Positions 35,898 through 44,059 of a DNA stretch of 64,000 nt are shown here, one piece after another. Origin of the DNA: Candidatus Heimdallarchaeota archaeon (lineage in GTDB: Archaea > Asgardarchaeota > Heimdallarchaeia > Heimdallarchaeales > Kariarchaeaceae); NCBI GenBank assembly GCA_026702845.1, contig JADCLS010000005.1, positions 248,001-312,000 on the forward strand. Reading direction: 5' to 3'. Position 1 is the first letter of the stretch. The number at the start of each line of letters is the position of its first letter. The position numbers and the translations under genes were made by a program. Under the pieces are notes generated by a model. The model did no database searches and was not told the DNA's origin. It was given only the letters and a program-made list of their open reading frames with translations.

Positions 35898-37919
35898 TTA
35901 TGATTGATTCAATGCATATGGTTGTTTTTGTTTCATATAATCACATAGTACCTCCACTAGGCGATCGATTTCTTCATAGGTATTGTAAAATGCAAGGGAT
36001 GGTCTTACTACAGCCTCATATCCAAATTTTCTGAGAATAGGTTGAGCGCAGTGATGTCCCACCCGAACAGCGATACCCTCTGAATCCAATTTTTTACCAA
36101 TTTCATCTGGAGAAACATCATCAATGACAAATGATAGAACTCCGATTTTGTGTTTGGGAGATCCAATCAAATGCAAACCTGGAACCGCTTGAAGCTTCTT
36201 AGTTGCATACATGAGGAGTGAATGCTCATATTTGGCGATTTGCTCCATGCCAATATTTGATAGGTAATCTATTGCCACACCCAATCCAATTGGACCTACC
36301 ACATTAGGTGTTCCAGCCTCAAATTTTTCTGGTATATCATTGAATTCTGTTTTATCAAATTCGACATCTTTGATCATTGAACCCCCACCTTGCCATGGGG
36401 GCATGGATCGCAATATCTCTGCTTTTCCATAGAGTACTCCAACACCCATGGGGGCAAACATTTTGTGTCCAGAAAAAACATAGAAATCAACATCTAGTTG
36501 CGCTACATTGACCCTTAAATGTGGAATAGACTGAGCACCATCAACAAGGACTGGAACATCATGCTTGTGTGCTATATCCACTATCTCCTTGATTGGTGGT
36601 ACTGTACCAATGGCATTAGAAGCATGTGTGACACAAACCAATCTAGTTCTGCTATTAAACAACTGCTCAAAATCACCCATATCCAAATCTCCATTCTTAT
36701 CAGTTCTTGCAATTCTAAGAAATGCTCCCTTCTCCTTGGCTAATAGTTGCCAAGGAACGATATTAGAGTGATGTTCCAACTCAGAGACAATGATCTCATC
36801 ACCTTTTTCAATATTCTGTCTGCCATAGGTCTGAGCAACTAGATTGATTGCCTCTGTTGTACCTCTAACAAAGATGATCTCCTTCTTATCCTCAGCACCA
36901 ATAAATCTCTGAACCTTTTCTCTAGCTTCTTCATAGGCATCAGTAGCCTCTGCAGCCAGAGTATGTGCTCCACGATGAATGTTGGAATTGTATTCAGCAT
37001 AGTATTGTTTGACAGCATCAATTACTTGTTGTGGTTTCTGGGTGGTTGCTCCATTATCCATCCAGATCAACTGTTTACCATTGACGGTTCGGTGTAAAAC
37101 AGGAAAATCCTTACGATAAATATGAGCATCAAAATACACAGATTTGACACTTTGATCAAGTTCTGGTTCCTCACGTTCTTCAGAACCAAATAATACAGGT
37201 ATACCAGATAAATGGAGACCACTGGAGAGATTTTTTGTGTAAGAATTGATTTCTTCTTGATTAGCATCTGTCGATAATTTAGGAATTTTATCAATACCAT
37301 CAATATCTGTAATGGGTTGAAATTGAGTGGATTGGATCCCCATTCGTTTTCCATGAACTGCATGACTTTCAGGAGCACGCGGTTCAGGTATCTGTTCATC
37401 TACAATAGAGGCATTTTGATGTATGATTGGATGCTCATCACGATTTATCATAGATGCAAAGGATTCAGCGTCTGAATCCATGTGGATCCCACTTGAGAGG
37501 CTTTGAATAGTCTCTAAAGAGATTTCTGTTGGAATGGTAAATTTACCAGCTGTTGAAAGCATATCAGGTAACAAATCATTCTTCATTGGATTCATCTGAT
37601 CAGGATTCATCACAGCTTGATTATCATTGCCATCATCAAGTACTTTAGAGATAGAACCAGATGAGGATCCGGTATTGATACTTGTTGCAATATCCTGAGC
37701 CATCTTCATAACCAGCTCAGTGGATATGGGGTTAATATGCTGTATCTCTGTATCCAATGGAATACTGTTTTCTGGCGTATGCGCACCTAAATCACTGAGA
37801 ATTTGATTGGCAAGATTTTCAATATCAATCTCAGGATATGTTGGTCTTGTCGGTTCAAGTGGGACAGATTTCCTGCCCGTGGTCTCACTTGAGCTTGGGT
37901 TTTCTGGCAGTGTAGTCAT
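35898..37919 (-). CDS. Cysteine desulfurase with long N-terminal cargo-loading region
   Basis: 673 residues. Residues about 265-673 are a group II (SufS/CsdA-type) PLP cysteine desulfurase: PLP-binding Lys486 in Ser-Gly-His-Lys, Asp460 in Val-Leu-Val-Asp-Gly-Ala-Gln, and catalytic-loop Cys624 in Gly-His-His-Cys-Ala-Gln-Pro. The first ~260 residues are low-complexity and disordered-looking, with four short related helix motifs near 32-45, 66-84, 131-148 and 222-238; two share Leu-Ser-Ser-Gly-Ile/Leu-His. Desulfurase cargo of family 2 encapsulins carries such an N-terminal targeting region. The start lies inside the encapsulin gene (35-bp overlap), so the two are co-translated. It releases sulfur from cysteine inside the shell. 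Confidence 0.9.
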   Translation of the reverse strand: MTTLPENPSSSETTGRKSVPLEPTRPTYPEIDIENLANQILSDLGAHTPENSIPLDTEIQHINPISTELVMKMAQDIATSINTGSSSGSISKVLDDGNDNQAVMNPDQMNPMKNDLLPDMLSTAGKFTIPTEISLETIQSLSSGIHMDSDAESFASMINRDEHPIIHQNASIVDEQIPEPRAPESHAVHGKRMGIQSTQFQPITDIDGIDKIPKLSTDANQEEINSYTKNLSSGLHLSGIPVLFGSEEREEPELDQSVKSVYFDAHIYRKDFPVLHRTVNGKQLIWMDNGATTQKPQQVIDAVKQYYAEYNSNIHRGAHTLAAEATDAYEEAREKVQRFIGAEDKKEIIFVRGTTEAINLVAQTYGRQNIEKGDEIIVSELEHHSNIVPWQLLAKEKGAFLRIARTDKNGDLDMGDFEQLFNSRTRLVCVTHASNAIGTVPPIKEIVDIAHKHDVPVLVDGAQSIPHLRVNVAQLDVDFYVFSGHKMFAPMGVGVLYGKAEILRSMPPWQGGGSMIKDVEFDKTEFNDIPEKFEAGTPNVVGPIGLGVAIDYLSNIGMEQIAKYEHSLLMYATKKLQAVPGLHLIGSPKHKIGVLSFVIDDVSPDEIGKKLDSEGIAVRVGHHCAQPILRKFGYEAVVRPSLAFYNTYEEIDRLVEVLCDYMKQKQPYALNQS

Positions 37920-39336
37920 GGTAATATCCTACTTCCACATTCTCCAGAACAGCCACCGCATCCTCGGTTAAGATGGCGAGACTGAAATACAAGGTCATTA
38001 AGTAACTTGCAATTGCCTTGTTATCAATACTCATCATACGTACTGAAAATCCAGGAGCAACCTCTCCTGGGATTCCCACCTGGTACAGACCAGTAACACC
38101 CTGAATATCCTCATCACCTGCACGAATAAGGATAATACTTGATTTACCTGGTCCATGTCTGCTTACTGTTTGTCCATTGACCTCAACCTTATCGCTGGGG
38201 ATAAGGGGGATACCTCTCCATGTGATCACTGTTTGACCCATGATTGTTACATGTGGTGGTGGTGTACCTCTCCAAGTACACTCTCTTTCGAATGCAGCAA
38301 TGGTTCTGGGATGTGCAAGGAAGAAACTAGGTTGTTTCCAAGCAAGAGAGAGTAAAGCATCCAAATCATCAGGAGTAGGGGAACCATATCTTGGCTGGAT
38401 CCTCATGGAGGGATGACAATTGGCTAGAAGTCCAAAATGAGGATCATTTATCAACATCCATTCCTGTTTCTCATACATATATTGCATGGTGGTTTGTAAT
38501 TGCATTTGGAGTTGGTTGATGGGATTATTATAGAGATCACTGACCCGAGTGTGAACCTTGAGTACAGTTTGAATGACATTCATTGGAATCTCAACTGGTT
38601 CCTCAATATAATCAATATAGGTTAATGGTAACTCTTCCACACCCATATGGCCTGCCTTTAGTTCAACTCTATGTTCTCCGAAATCATCGGTTAGCTCTTT
38701 GATTCTCATTGCCTCTTCAATTGCAGTATCAAAATCTGCTTTTAGCTTTTTACTCGAGGATAGAATTGATTTTAGGTCTGTTACAGATAATGTAAGGAAG
38801 GTTGTCTCAGTTAACGTTGTAATGGTAAAATCTGCTTCTTTATCAGCAACTAATTCATCTTCACCAAAGAATTCACCTGGGCCAATTACCTTTAAGCGCA
38901 ACATTTCCTCATGTTTCCCAATCTTTGTCATTTCTGCCTTTCCACTGGCAAGGATATACATCTTATCCCTATCCTCACCTTCAGCAATTAATTCGGTATC
39001 AATTGCAAATTGCTCAATCTTAAGGTTCTCAACCATTTTGCTTATGATTTTTCCATCTAGATTGTAGAAAAGGGGAACCTGTTTAAGGGCATCAGGTGTT
39101 ACCACGGGAACTCCTCCATCTCCAAATTCAATTGGTATTAATCCAGTACCTTTGAATATTAGTTTAGTTCTGTTTATTCTTAAGGTTCCTCCAGGTACTT
39201 CCTTCCATGACAACAATTTTGTGAGAAGTTTAGGACTCTGTGCAACCATCATAGGTCTTGTTTTAGCAGTATGAGTAAGATTTCTCGCTGCTTTGATGCT
39301 AATAGTCTCGATGCTATCTTCTTTCATATTTTTCAC
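37885..39336 (-). CDS. Family 2 encapsulin shell protein with internal cyclic-nucleotide-binding-like domain
   Basis: 483 residues from GTG 39336 (ATG 39327 is an alternative). The HK97-type shell parts flank an inserted CNB-like domain at about 84-212. Shell features match SrpI-like family 2B proteins: a Pro-Gly-Gly-Thr-Leu-Arg-Ile-Asn-Arg N-terminal strand, then Pro-Met-Asn-Val-Ile-Gln-Thr-Val-Leu-Lys-Val-His-Thr-Arg. Later come Gln-Pro-Arg-Tyr-Gly-Ser-Pro-Thr-Pro-Asp-Asp-Leu-Asp and Phe-Leu-Ala-His-Pro. The phosphate-binding cassette (Gly-Glu-Phe-Phe-Gly-Glu-Asp, 154-172) lacks the usual Arg, so nucleotide binding is doubtful. It should self-assemble into a compartment holding the desulfurase encoded next. 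Confidence 0.9.
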   Translation of the reverse strand: MKNMKEDSIETISIKAARNLTHTAKTRPMMVAQSPKLLTKLLSWKEVPGGTLRINRTKLIFKGTGLIPIEFGDGGVPVVTPDALKQVPLFYNLDGKIISKMVENLKIEQFAIDTELIAEGEDRDKMYILASGKAEMTKIGKHEEMLRLKVIGPGEFFGEDELVADKEADFTITTLTETTFLTLSVTDLKSILSSSKKLKADFDTAIEEAMRIKELTDDFGEHRVELKAGHMGVEELPLTYIDYIEEPVEIPMNVIQTVLKVHTRVSDLYNNPINQLQMQLQTTMQYMYEKQEWMLINDPHFGLLANCHPSMRIQPRYGSPTPDDLDALLSLAWKQPSFFLAHPRTIAAFERECTWRGTPPPHVTIMGQTVITWRGIPLIPSDKVEVNGQTVSRHGPGKSSIILIRAGDEDIQGVTGLYQVGIPGEVAPGFSVRMMSIDNKAIASYLMTLYFSLAILTEDAVAVLENVEVGYYHDYTARKPKLK

Positions 39337-39551
39337 GTTGTTGAGCTTTCAACAATCCAGCTATACTTAAATGCAAATGGAAAAATGTAAATAAAAGATT
39401 ACATTCGTAACTAAAAATTAATTTTATTTACAAAAATATACTATTTTCAGCTTTTGTCAAATTTATTATTAGTTTATTTCGATAATTAATCAATCTTGTG
39501 GAGTACATCAAATTCTGCTGTGAATCCTATCTAATCAGTTAGTTTACAATT

Positions 39552-40631
39552 CTAGTTTAATCTGAATCTGGCAGGTACCTCTATAGTTTGATAACATACA
39601 GGGCAGATCATCATTCCATGTTCATCTTGTTTTGAGAAATCTAGCTCTGCTGCGTCACAATTGGGACAATTCTTGTTAACTATTCTTGCAGAGGTTCTTA
39701 CATTGATTGCAAGTTTACGGATGCTCTCGGTTACGTCTTTATTGACACTACTTATGTTATTCTCAGCATAGATGGTCATCTCGATTTTACCCTCCTGATT
39801 CCGACTTGAGACAAAGAAATCAACAAGACAGATTGGCATGTTACCTGGACCCATCTTCACCATATCTATTCCTCCAGTGAAATCAGTACCAGCATCATTC
39901 ATTCTCTCGTTCAATATTTTCCAATCATTGAGAATCGATTTAATTCCATTGAAAATAGTACTTGCGACAGCAGTGAACGTAAATGATGATTGCAAACCCT
40001 CAATAGATCCATCTTTGAGTTTTGCAACGAAATCCATTGAGGAGTGCTCCATTTGCTTCTCAAACTTCTCCACTCGTTTAATTTTCTTCTCATTTGCCTT
40101 TTGGATACGATCCATGATCTCCATGTCATCCATCTTTTTCGTGAATACTTGTGTGGATGGGAGAACTCTAACAGGTGCCATGGGTAGAGATTGATCTAAC
40201 ACAGAATCTAATATAAAAGGGCTTGATGAGGGATAGGTAAAGGTGAATTGAGAACCAATATCTATTATGCGACCATCCATCTGGTCTCCCAGCATAGACC
40301 CCCAATCTCCATCAATGGCTGATGAGCGATCAGAGATGAGTATAGTGATCCTCTCAGCTACAGGAGCATTAAATGGAGTAAGGGATACCCAATCTCCTTC
40401 TGCCAGCATACTGACTAGTTCCTTATCCACATAGAGTTTAGGCTGAGGTAGATCCCCAAAACTCACGCTGTCTATTTTTACACAGAATGAGTACTCCTTA
40501 CCCAGAGCAGTGGATAAACACAAGACAACCTCAAAAGGGTCAAGATTCATTGTCTCATAAGATTGAGGTAATTGTAACACGGCATTATCCATGAGCATAG
40601 GTCTGATTACTGCTTGTATTGTAGTCGCCAT
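39552..40631 (-). CDS. Cdc48-N-domain-like protein with C-terminal zinc ribbon, no ATPase
   Basis: About 359 residues from ATG 40631; an upstream start at 40676 adds 15. Residues ~1-170 resemble the double-psi barrel plus clam domain of Cdc48/VAT/Ufd1: Val-Ser-Leu-Thr-Pro-Phe-Asn-Ala-Pro-Val-Ala-Glu-Arg-Ile-Thr-Ile, then Leu-Gly-Asp-Gln-Met-Asp-Gly-Arg-Ile-Ile-Asp-Ile-Gly. A charged helical stretch and a mixed domain follow. The protein ends with Cys-x-x-Cys...Cys-x-x-Cys. No AAA ATPase motif is present. It lies 216 bp upstream of the encapsulin on the same strand. It might serve the shell or, given the nearby ubiquitin-fold system, unfolding machinery; both are speculation. Confidence 0.6.
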   Translation of the reverse strand: MATTIQAVIRPMLMDNAVLQLPQSYETMNLDPFEVVLCLSTALGKEYSFCVKIDSVSFGDLPQPKLYVDKELVSMLAEGDWVSLTPFNAPVAERITILISDRSSAIDGDWGSMLGDQMDGRIIDIGSQFTFTYPSSSPFILDSVLDQSLPMAPVRVLPSTQVFTKKMDDMEIMDRIQKANEKKIKRVEKFEKQMEHSSMDFVAKLKDGSIEGLQSSFTFTAVASTIFNGIKSILNDWKILNERMNDAGTDFTGGIDMVKMGPGNMPICLVDFFVSSRNQEGKIEMTIYAENNISSVNKDVTESIRKLAINVRTSARIVNKNCPNCDAAELDFSKQDEHGMMICPVCYQTIEVPARFRLN

Positions 40632-40925
40632 TATCCTTGTGGAGGTATAATACGCCATTACAAAAATATTTTTCAATACAGTCAGTCATTCCATTGTATT
40701 TTCTATCAATTTACACTAGATAATAGCTAGATTAAATGCTAAGTATTTTTAAATTACGACAGGGATGATTAATCTGTAATCATTTTCAAATTGGGTAAAA
40801 TTGAACTCTTGTCATCGAATTGGAATGAATAAGATTTTTTTGCTAATAATTCTATATTTAATAACAATGCGCAATTTTATCTAGGATTATACTTATGTAT
40901 CAAAAAATAACACATTACTTATTCA

Positions 40926-42938
40926 ATGGCTGAACCTTTTCCTCGTCGAAACAGTAAGATCATCATCTCATTAATCTTGGGATGGCTATCATTTGCTATT
41001 TCCTTGTTTCCAATAGAATATACTGTAGGAACTGGAAAAACTTCATTGAATCTTGGATTATTTATCCCTTTATTGATCAGTATGGCATGGGGCTGGAAAT
41101 ATGGATTAATTACTGCAATACCAGGATTGGGTACAATGTATGGTATCTTTGTTTGGCAATTTGCTGGTTGGGGTGCATTGATTGGCACTATATCTCATAC
41201 AGTTTGGATAGCTATTCATGGATATTTTGAGAGTAAAAATAAGCTACGAGGAGAGAGAACTTTATTCAGGTATTATGTGGAACTAGGTACTAGAGCAGTA
41301 TTTGTAATTATCTACTTCCTAGTGTTTCCATGGGCAGTTGCCCATAATCCACCACCATGGGGGATAATTCCTCCTTGGCAACCAATTATCATGACTGAGG
41401 CTAATACACAGTTTATGATTGCAATTATGTTCAAACAATCTATGGAAGGATTGATTACGTTAACTCTTGTTGATGTTCTCCTAAATACGTATAGAGTAAG
41501 AAAATTAATGGGATTGAGCTTCGAAAAGAAAGAAGTCTATACCACTTCTTCGATCGCTTTGTATTCCTTTCTTGGTATTGTGATTGTGAGTATTGATATT
41601 CTTATTGAAATACTATTTGGGAGTACTGAAACGTACTTAGAAGAATTATTATTCAATCAGGATAGGACAGAAAATCGTTACCGTATTCTAATTATTATAA
41701 CTATGGCAATTGCAGGAGTTATTCATTCAAATTACATGAAAACAAATCGACTTCTGCAATCTAAATTAAGATTATCTCAGAAAAGAGATGCCATTGGAAC
41801 ACTCGTAGGTGGAGTTGCTCATGATTTCAACAATATTCTCTCTCCGATTCAAGGTCACGCAGAGCTGATTGATCTGATACTTTCATCATCTGATGACATT
41901 AATCGAGAAGAAATCCAGGAACAGATTCAAACTATCAAAGAATCCTCTGATAGAGCGAAAAAATTAATTAAGAAATTACTATCATACTCCCAGCCTTTTG
42001 AGGCAGATTACCATCCCATTGATATGACAAAACCAGTAATCGAAGTAGTTGAATTACTTAAATCAACCATCCCTAAATCAATTTCTATGGAGATAGATAT
42101 ACCAGAACATGAAATCATCATAACTGCTGATAGTGATCAGATTTATCTCATCGTATTGAATCTGATGACTAATGCCTATCAAGCAATAGGAGAAGTAAAT
42201 CAAGGAAAAATCCATCTTAGATTAAATACAATAATGCTAGATTATGAACATAAATCCCTACCACAAGGTGAATATGCTCATCTCAATATTCAGGATACAG
42301 GGTGTGGAATTCATAATTCCATCATGGATAAAATCTTTGACCCATATTTCAGCACTAAGGATCTAGAATCAAATTCTGCAGGATCTGGTACTGGACTTGG
42401 CCTCAGTACTGTTAAAGGGATACTGGATGAGTTAGGTGGATATCTGGAAGTTTCTTCAATTGTTGATGTTGGAACAATGTTTAGTTTATTTTTTCCAATC
42501 ACACAGAGAGGAGATGAAGATCAAAAGGAAGATCAAATAGATCCCAATGTGATCAAGGGGTCTACAGAGAAAATACTGGTAGTTGATGATGAGTTGCCTA
42601 TCATTAATTATTTAGGAAAAATGCTTACAAGATTGAATTATTCTCCAGTGGTATTTTCAAGCAGTAAAGATGCACTCCATTGGGTAAAATCAGGTAATAA
42701 ACCAGATCTACTCTTAACAGACCTCTCTATGCCTGAAATGAATGGGATAGAGCTAAGCAAGGAACTACTTCAGCTTTTACCCGGTCTACCAATAATATTA
42801 TGCACAGGAAGATCTACAGTACACAGCTATGAAAAAAGTATTGCTTTGGGAATAAAGAAATATCTTCTAAAACCTGTATCTACAGAAGAGATCACATCAA
42901 CTATTCATGCCTTACTACATCCCAAAACTAGTGACTAA
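40926..42938 (+). CDS. Membrane hybrid histidine kinase with receiver domain
   Basis: 670 residues. Six or so membrane helices form the sensor (about 10-275). The dimerisation helix has the phospho-His in Gly-Gly-Val-Ala-His-Asp-Phe-Asn-Asn-Ile-Leu-Ser-Pro (about 300). The ATPase domain has an N box, Asp-Thr-Gly-Cys-Gly-Ile and Gly-Thr-Gly-Leu-Gly-Leu-Ser. A C-terminal receiver holds the phospho-acceptor in Leu-Leu-Leu-Thr-Asp-Leu-Ser-Met-Pro and the conserved Lys in Leu-Leu-Lys-Pro-Val. No sensor ligand domain is seen, so the stimulus may lie in the membrane. It is the gene just upstream of the UFM1-like operon, same strand, 99 bp apart. Confidence 0.9.
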   Translation: MAEPFPRRNSKIIISLILGWLSFAISLFPIEYTVGTGKTSLNLGLFIPLLISMAWGWKYGLITAIPGLGTMYGIFVWQFAGWGALIGTISHTVWIAIHGYFESKNKLRGERTLFRYYVELGTRAVFVIIYFLVFPWAVAHNPPPWGIIPPWQPIIMTEANTQFMIAIMFKQSMEGLITLTLVDVLLNTYRVRKLMGLSFEKKEVYTTSSIALYSFLGIVIVSIDILIEILFGSTETYLEELLFNQDRTENRYRILIIITMAIAGVIHSNYMKTNRLLQSKLRLSQKRDAIGTLVGGVAHDFNNILSPIQGHAELIDLILSSSDDINREEIQEQIQTIKESSDRAKKLIKKLLSYSQPFEADYHPIDMTKPVIEVVELLKSTIPKSISMEIDIPEHEIIITADSDQIYLIVLNLMTNAYQAIGEVNQGKIHLRLNTIMLDYEHKSLPQGEYAHLNIQDTGCGIHNSIMDKIFDPYFSTKDLESNSAGSGTGLGLSTVKGILDELGGYLEVSSIVDVGTMFSLFFPITQRGDEDQKEDQIDPNVIKGSTEKILVVDDELPIINYLGKMLTRLNYSPVVFSSSKDALHWVKSGNKPDLLLTDLSMPEMNGIELSKELLQLLPGLPIILCTGRSTVHSYEKSIALGIKKYLLKPVSTEEITSTIHALLHPKTSD

Positions 42939-42997
42939 ATTTTGTTCAATTTTTTGATGGTCATTGATTCAGCAAAGAACCAATTTAGACAATAAAA

Positions 42998-43008
42998 TTT
43001 TATATTTT
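42998..43008 (+). promoter_or_regulatory. TATA-like element before the UFM1-like operon
   Basis: TTTATATTTTA lies about 35-40 bases upstream of the modifier gene's first codon in the 99-bp gap after the kinase gene, consistent with an archaeal TATA box and a short leader. Confidence 0.4.
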
Positions 43009-43037
43009 ACAAAATACAGTAAGGATTAGACCAGAAC

Positions 43038-43295
43038 ATGATGAAAATTTTAAAATTTCAAAGCACTGTGGGATCTAATCGCAATGAATTCCCAATTGAG
43101 GTTATGGCAACTGTAAAATTCCAGAAAATAGTGGGAGAAGTAGGTAAAAAACTGAATTTGCCCAATGAATCTATCACCATCCATCCCCCTGGAGGAGCTG
43201 CACTTACTTTCACCGATTATAATAAAACGGTTGAAGAAATTATCGAGGCCTATGGTGATCGGTTTAGAATCATCAATCGTGGTGTAGTAGGATGA
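43038..43295 (+). CDS. UFM1-like ubiquitin-fold modifier
   Basis: 85 residues, the same length as human UFM1. The C-terminal half parallels UFM1: a helix Val-x-Phe-x-x-Ile-Val-x-Glu-Val-Gly-Lys-Lys-Leu-Asn-Leu-Pro, a Gly-Gly loop, a Thr-Val-Glu-Glu-Ile-Ile helix and the end Phe-Arg-Ile-Ile-Asn-Arg-Gly-Val-Val-Gly. Mature UFM1 ends Leu-Arg-Ile-Ile-Pro-Arg-Asp-Arg-Val-Gly. Like UFM1 it has a single terminal Gly after Val; unlike UFM1 nothing follows it, so no maturation is needed. The stop overlaps the E1 start (ATGA, 43292-43295), the E1 is UBA5-like, and a UFC1-like E2 is nearby. The identification rests on this combination; the fold alone would not decide the family. Confidence 0.82.
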   Translation: MMKILKFQSTVGSNRNEFPIEVMATVKFQKIVGEVGKKLNLPNESITIHPPGGAALTFTDYNKTVEEIIEAYGDRFRIINRGVVG

Positions 43296-44059
43296 GTGGA
43301 GACGAGAGCAGATACTCTCGTCTAAAAGCCCTTGAGGAATATGGGATCGAGGTAAACTGGAATGATCTTCGAGATCGTACTATTGCAATTGCAGGGGTAG
43401 GTGGAGTAGGATCTATCGTTGCAGAATTACTCGCGAGGCTGGGAGTACATAAAATACATATATTTGATTTGGATATTATTGAGGATGTAAATCTAAATAG
43501 GATGATCTATACAGAAAATCAAGTTGGACAAAACAAGGTCGATGCATTGAAAGCGTATTTACAACAAGTTAATCCTTCAGTCGAGGTGATAGCACATCAT
43601 GGAGATATAATGAGGATGGATTTTGAGGACGAGTTCGAGGATATAATTAGTATATGTGATATGGGAGCATTATGTTTAGATAATCTACCCGCACGACAGT
43701 ATTTTAACGTCAAGTGTGTCAAACACAATGTGCCATACATGGATTCTGGATTACTTAGAAGTGGGCTTGGAGGATATATCCACTTGGTGATACCTGGTAA
43801 AACTGCTTGTTATCAATGTACTGGTGCGGTTGAGATTGTGAATACCAATGATGCAACTGGTGAGCCCTGTACGGCATCAATCCCAACTACTGTGAATATT
43901 GTCTCCTCGTTACTGGTGCAACATATGATCAAGTATTTTCTTAAGCTTGGTGAGATTCAGGATTATATCTCCTATGATCTCATCACCGATGAGAATTTAT
44001 TACTAAAATTAGCAAGAGACCCCAATTGCTTTGTTTGTGGGGATAAACAGGTGAAATGA
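43292..44059 (+). CDS. UBA5-like E1 activating enzyme
   Basis: 255 residues, a ThiF/E1 adenylation domain. Gly-x-Gly-Gly-x-Gly is at 35-40, an acidic Asp-x-Asp at 59-61, and Asn-x-Asn-Arg at 67-70. The catalytic Cys193 lies in Gly-Glu-Pro-Cys-Thr-Ala-Ser-Ile-Pro-Thr-Thr, parallel to UBA5 Val-Cys-Ala-Ala-Ser-Leu-Pro-Thr-Thr. Zinc ligands are Cys173/Cys176 and Cys246/Cys249. The segment Asp-Ser-Gly-Leu...Gly-Gly-Tyr-Ile-His-Leu-Val-Ile-Pro-Gly-Lys-Thr-Ala-Cys also matches UBA5. It ends right after the zinc site, so UBA5's C-terminal modifier- and E2-binding tail is absent. Expected to adenylate and thioester-link the modifier encoded just upstream. MoeB/ThiF or bacterial E1 alternatives fit less well. 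Confidence 0.88.
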   Translation: MSGDESRYSRLKALEEYGIEVNWNDLRDRTIAIAGVGGVGSIVAELLARLGVHKIHIFDLDIIEDVNLNRMIYTENQVGQNKVDALKAYLQQVNPSVEVIAHHGDIMRMDFEDEFEDIISICDMGALCLDNLPARQYFNVKCVKHNVPYMDSGLLRSGLGGYIHLVIPGKTACYQCTGAVEIVNTNDATGEPCTASIPTTVNIVSSLLVQHMIKYFLKLGEIQDYISYDLITDENLLLKLARDPNCFVCGDKQVK

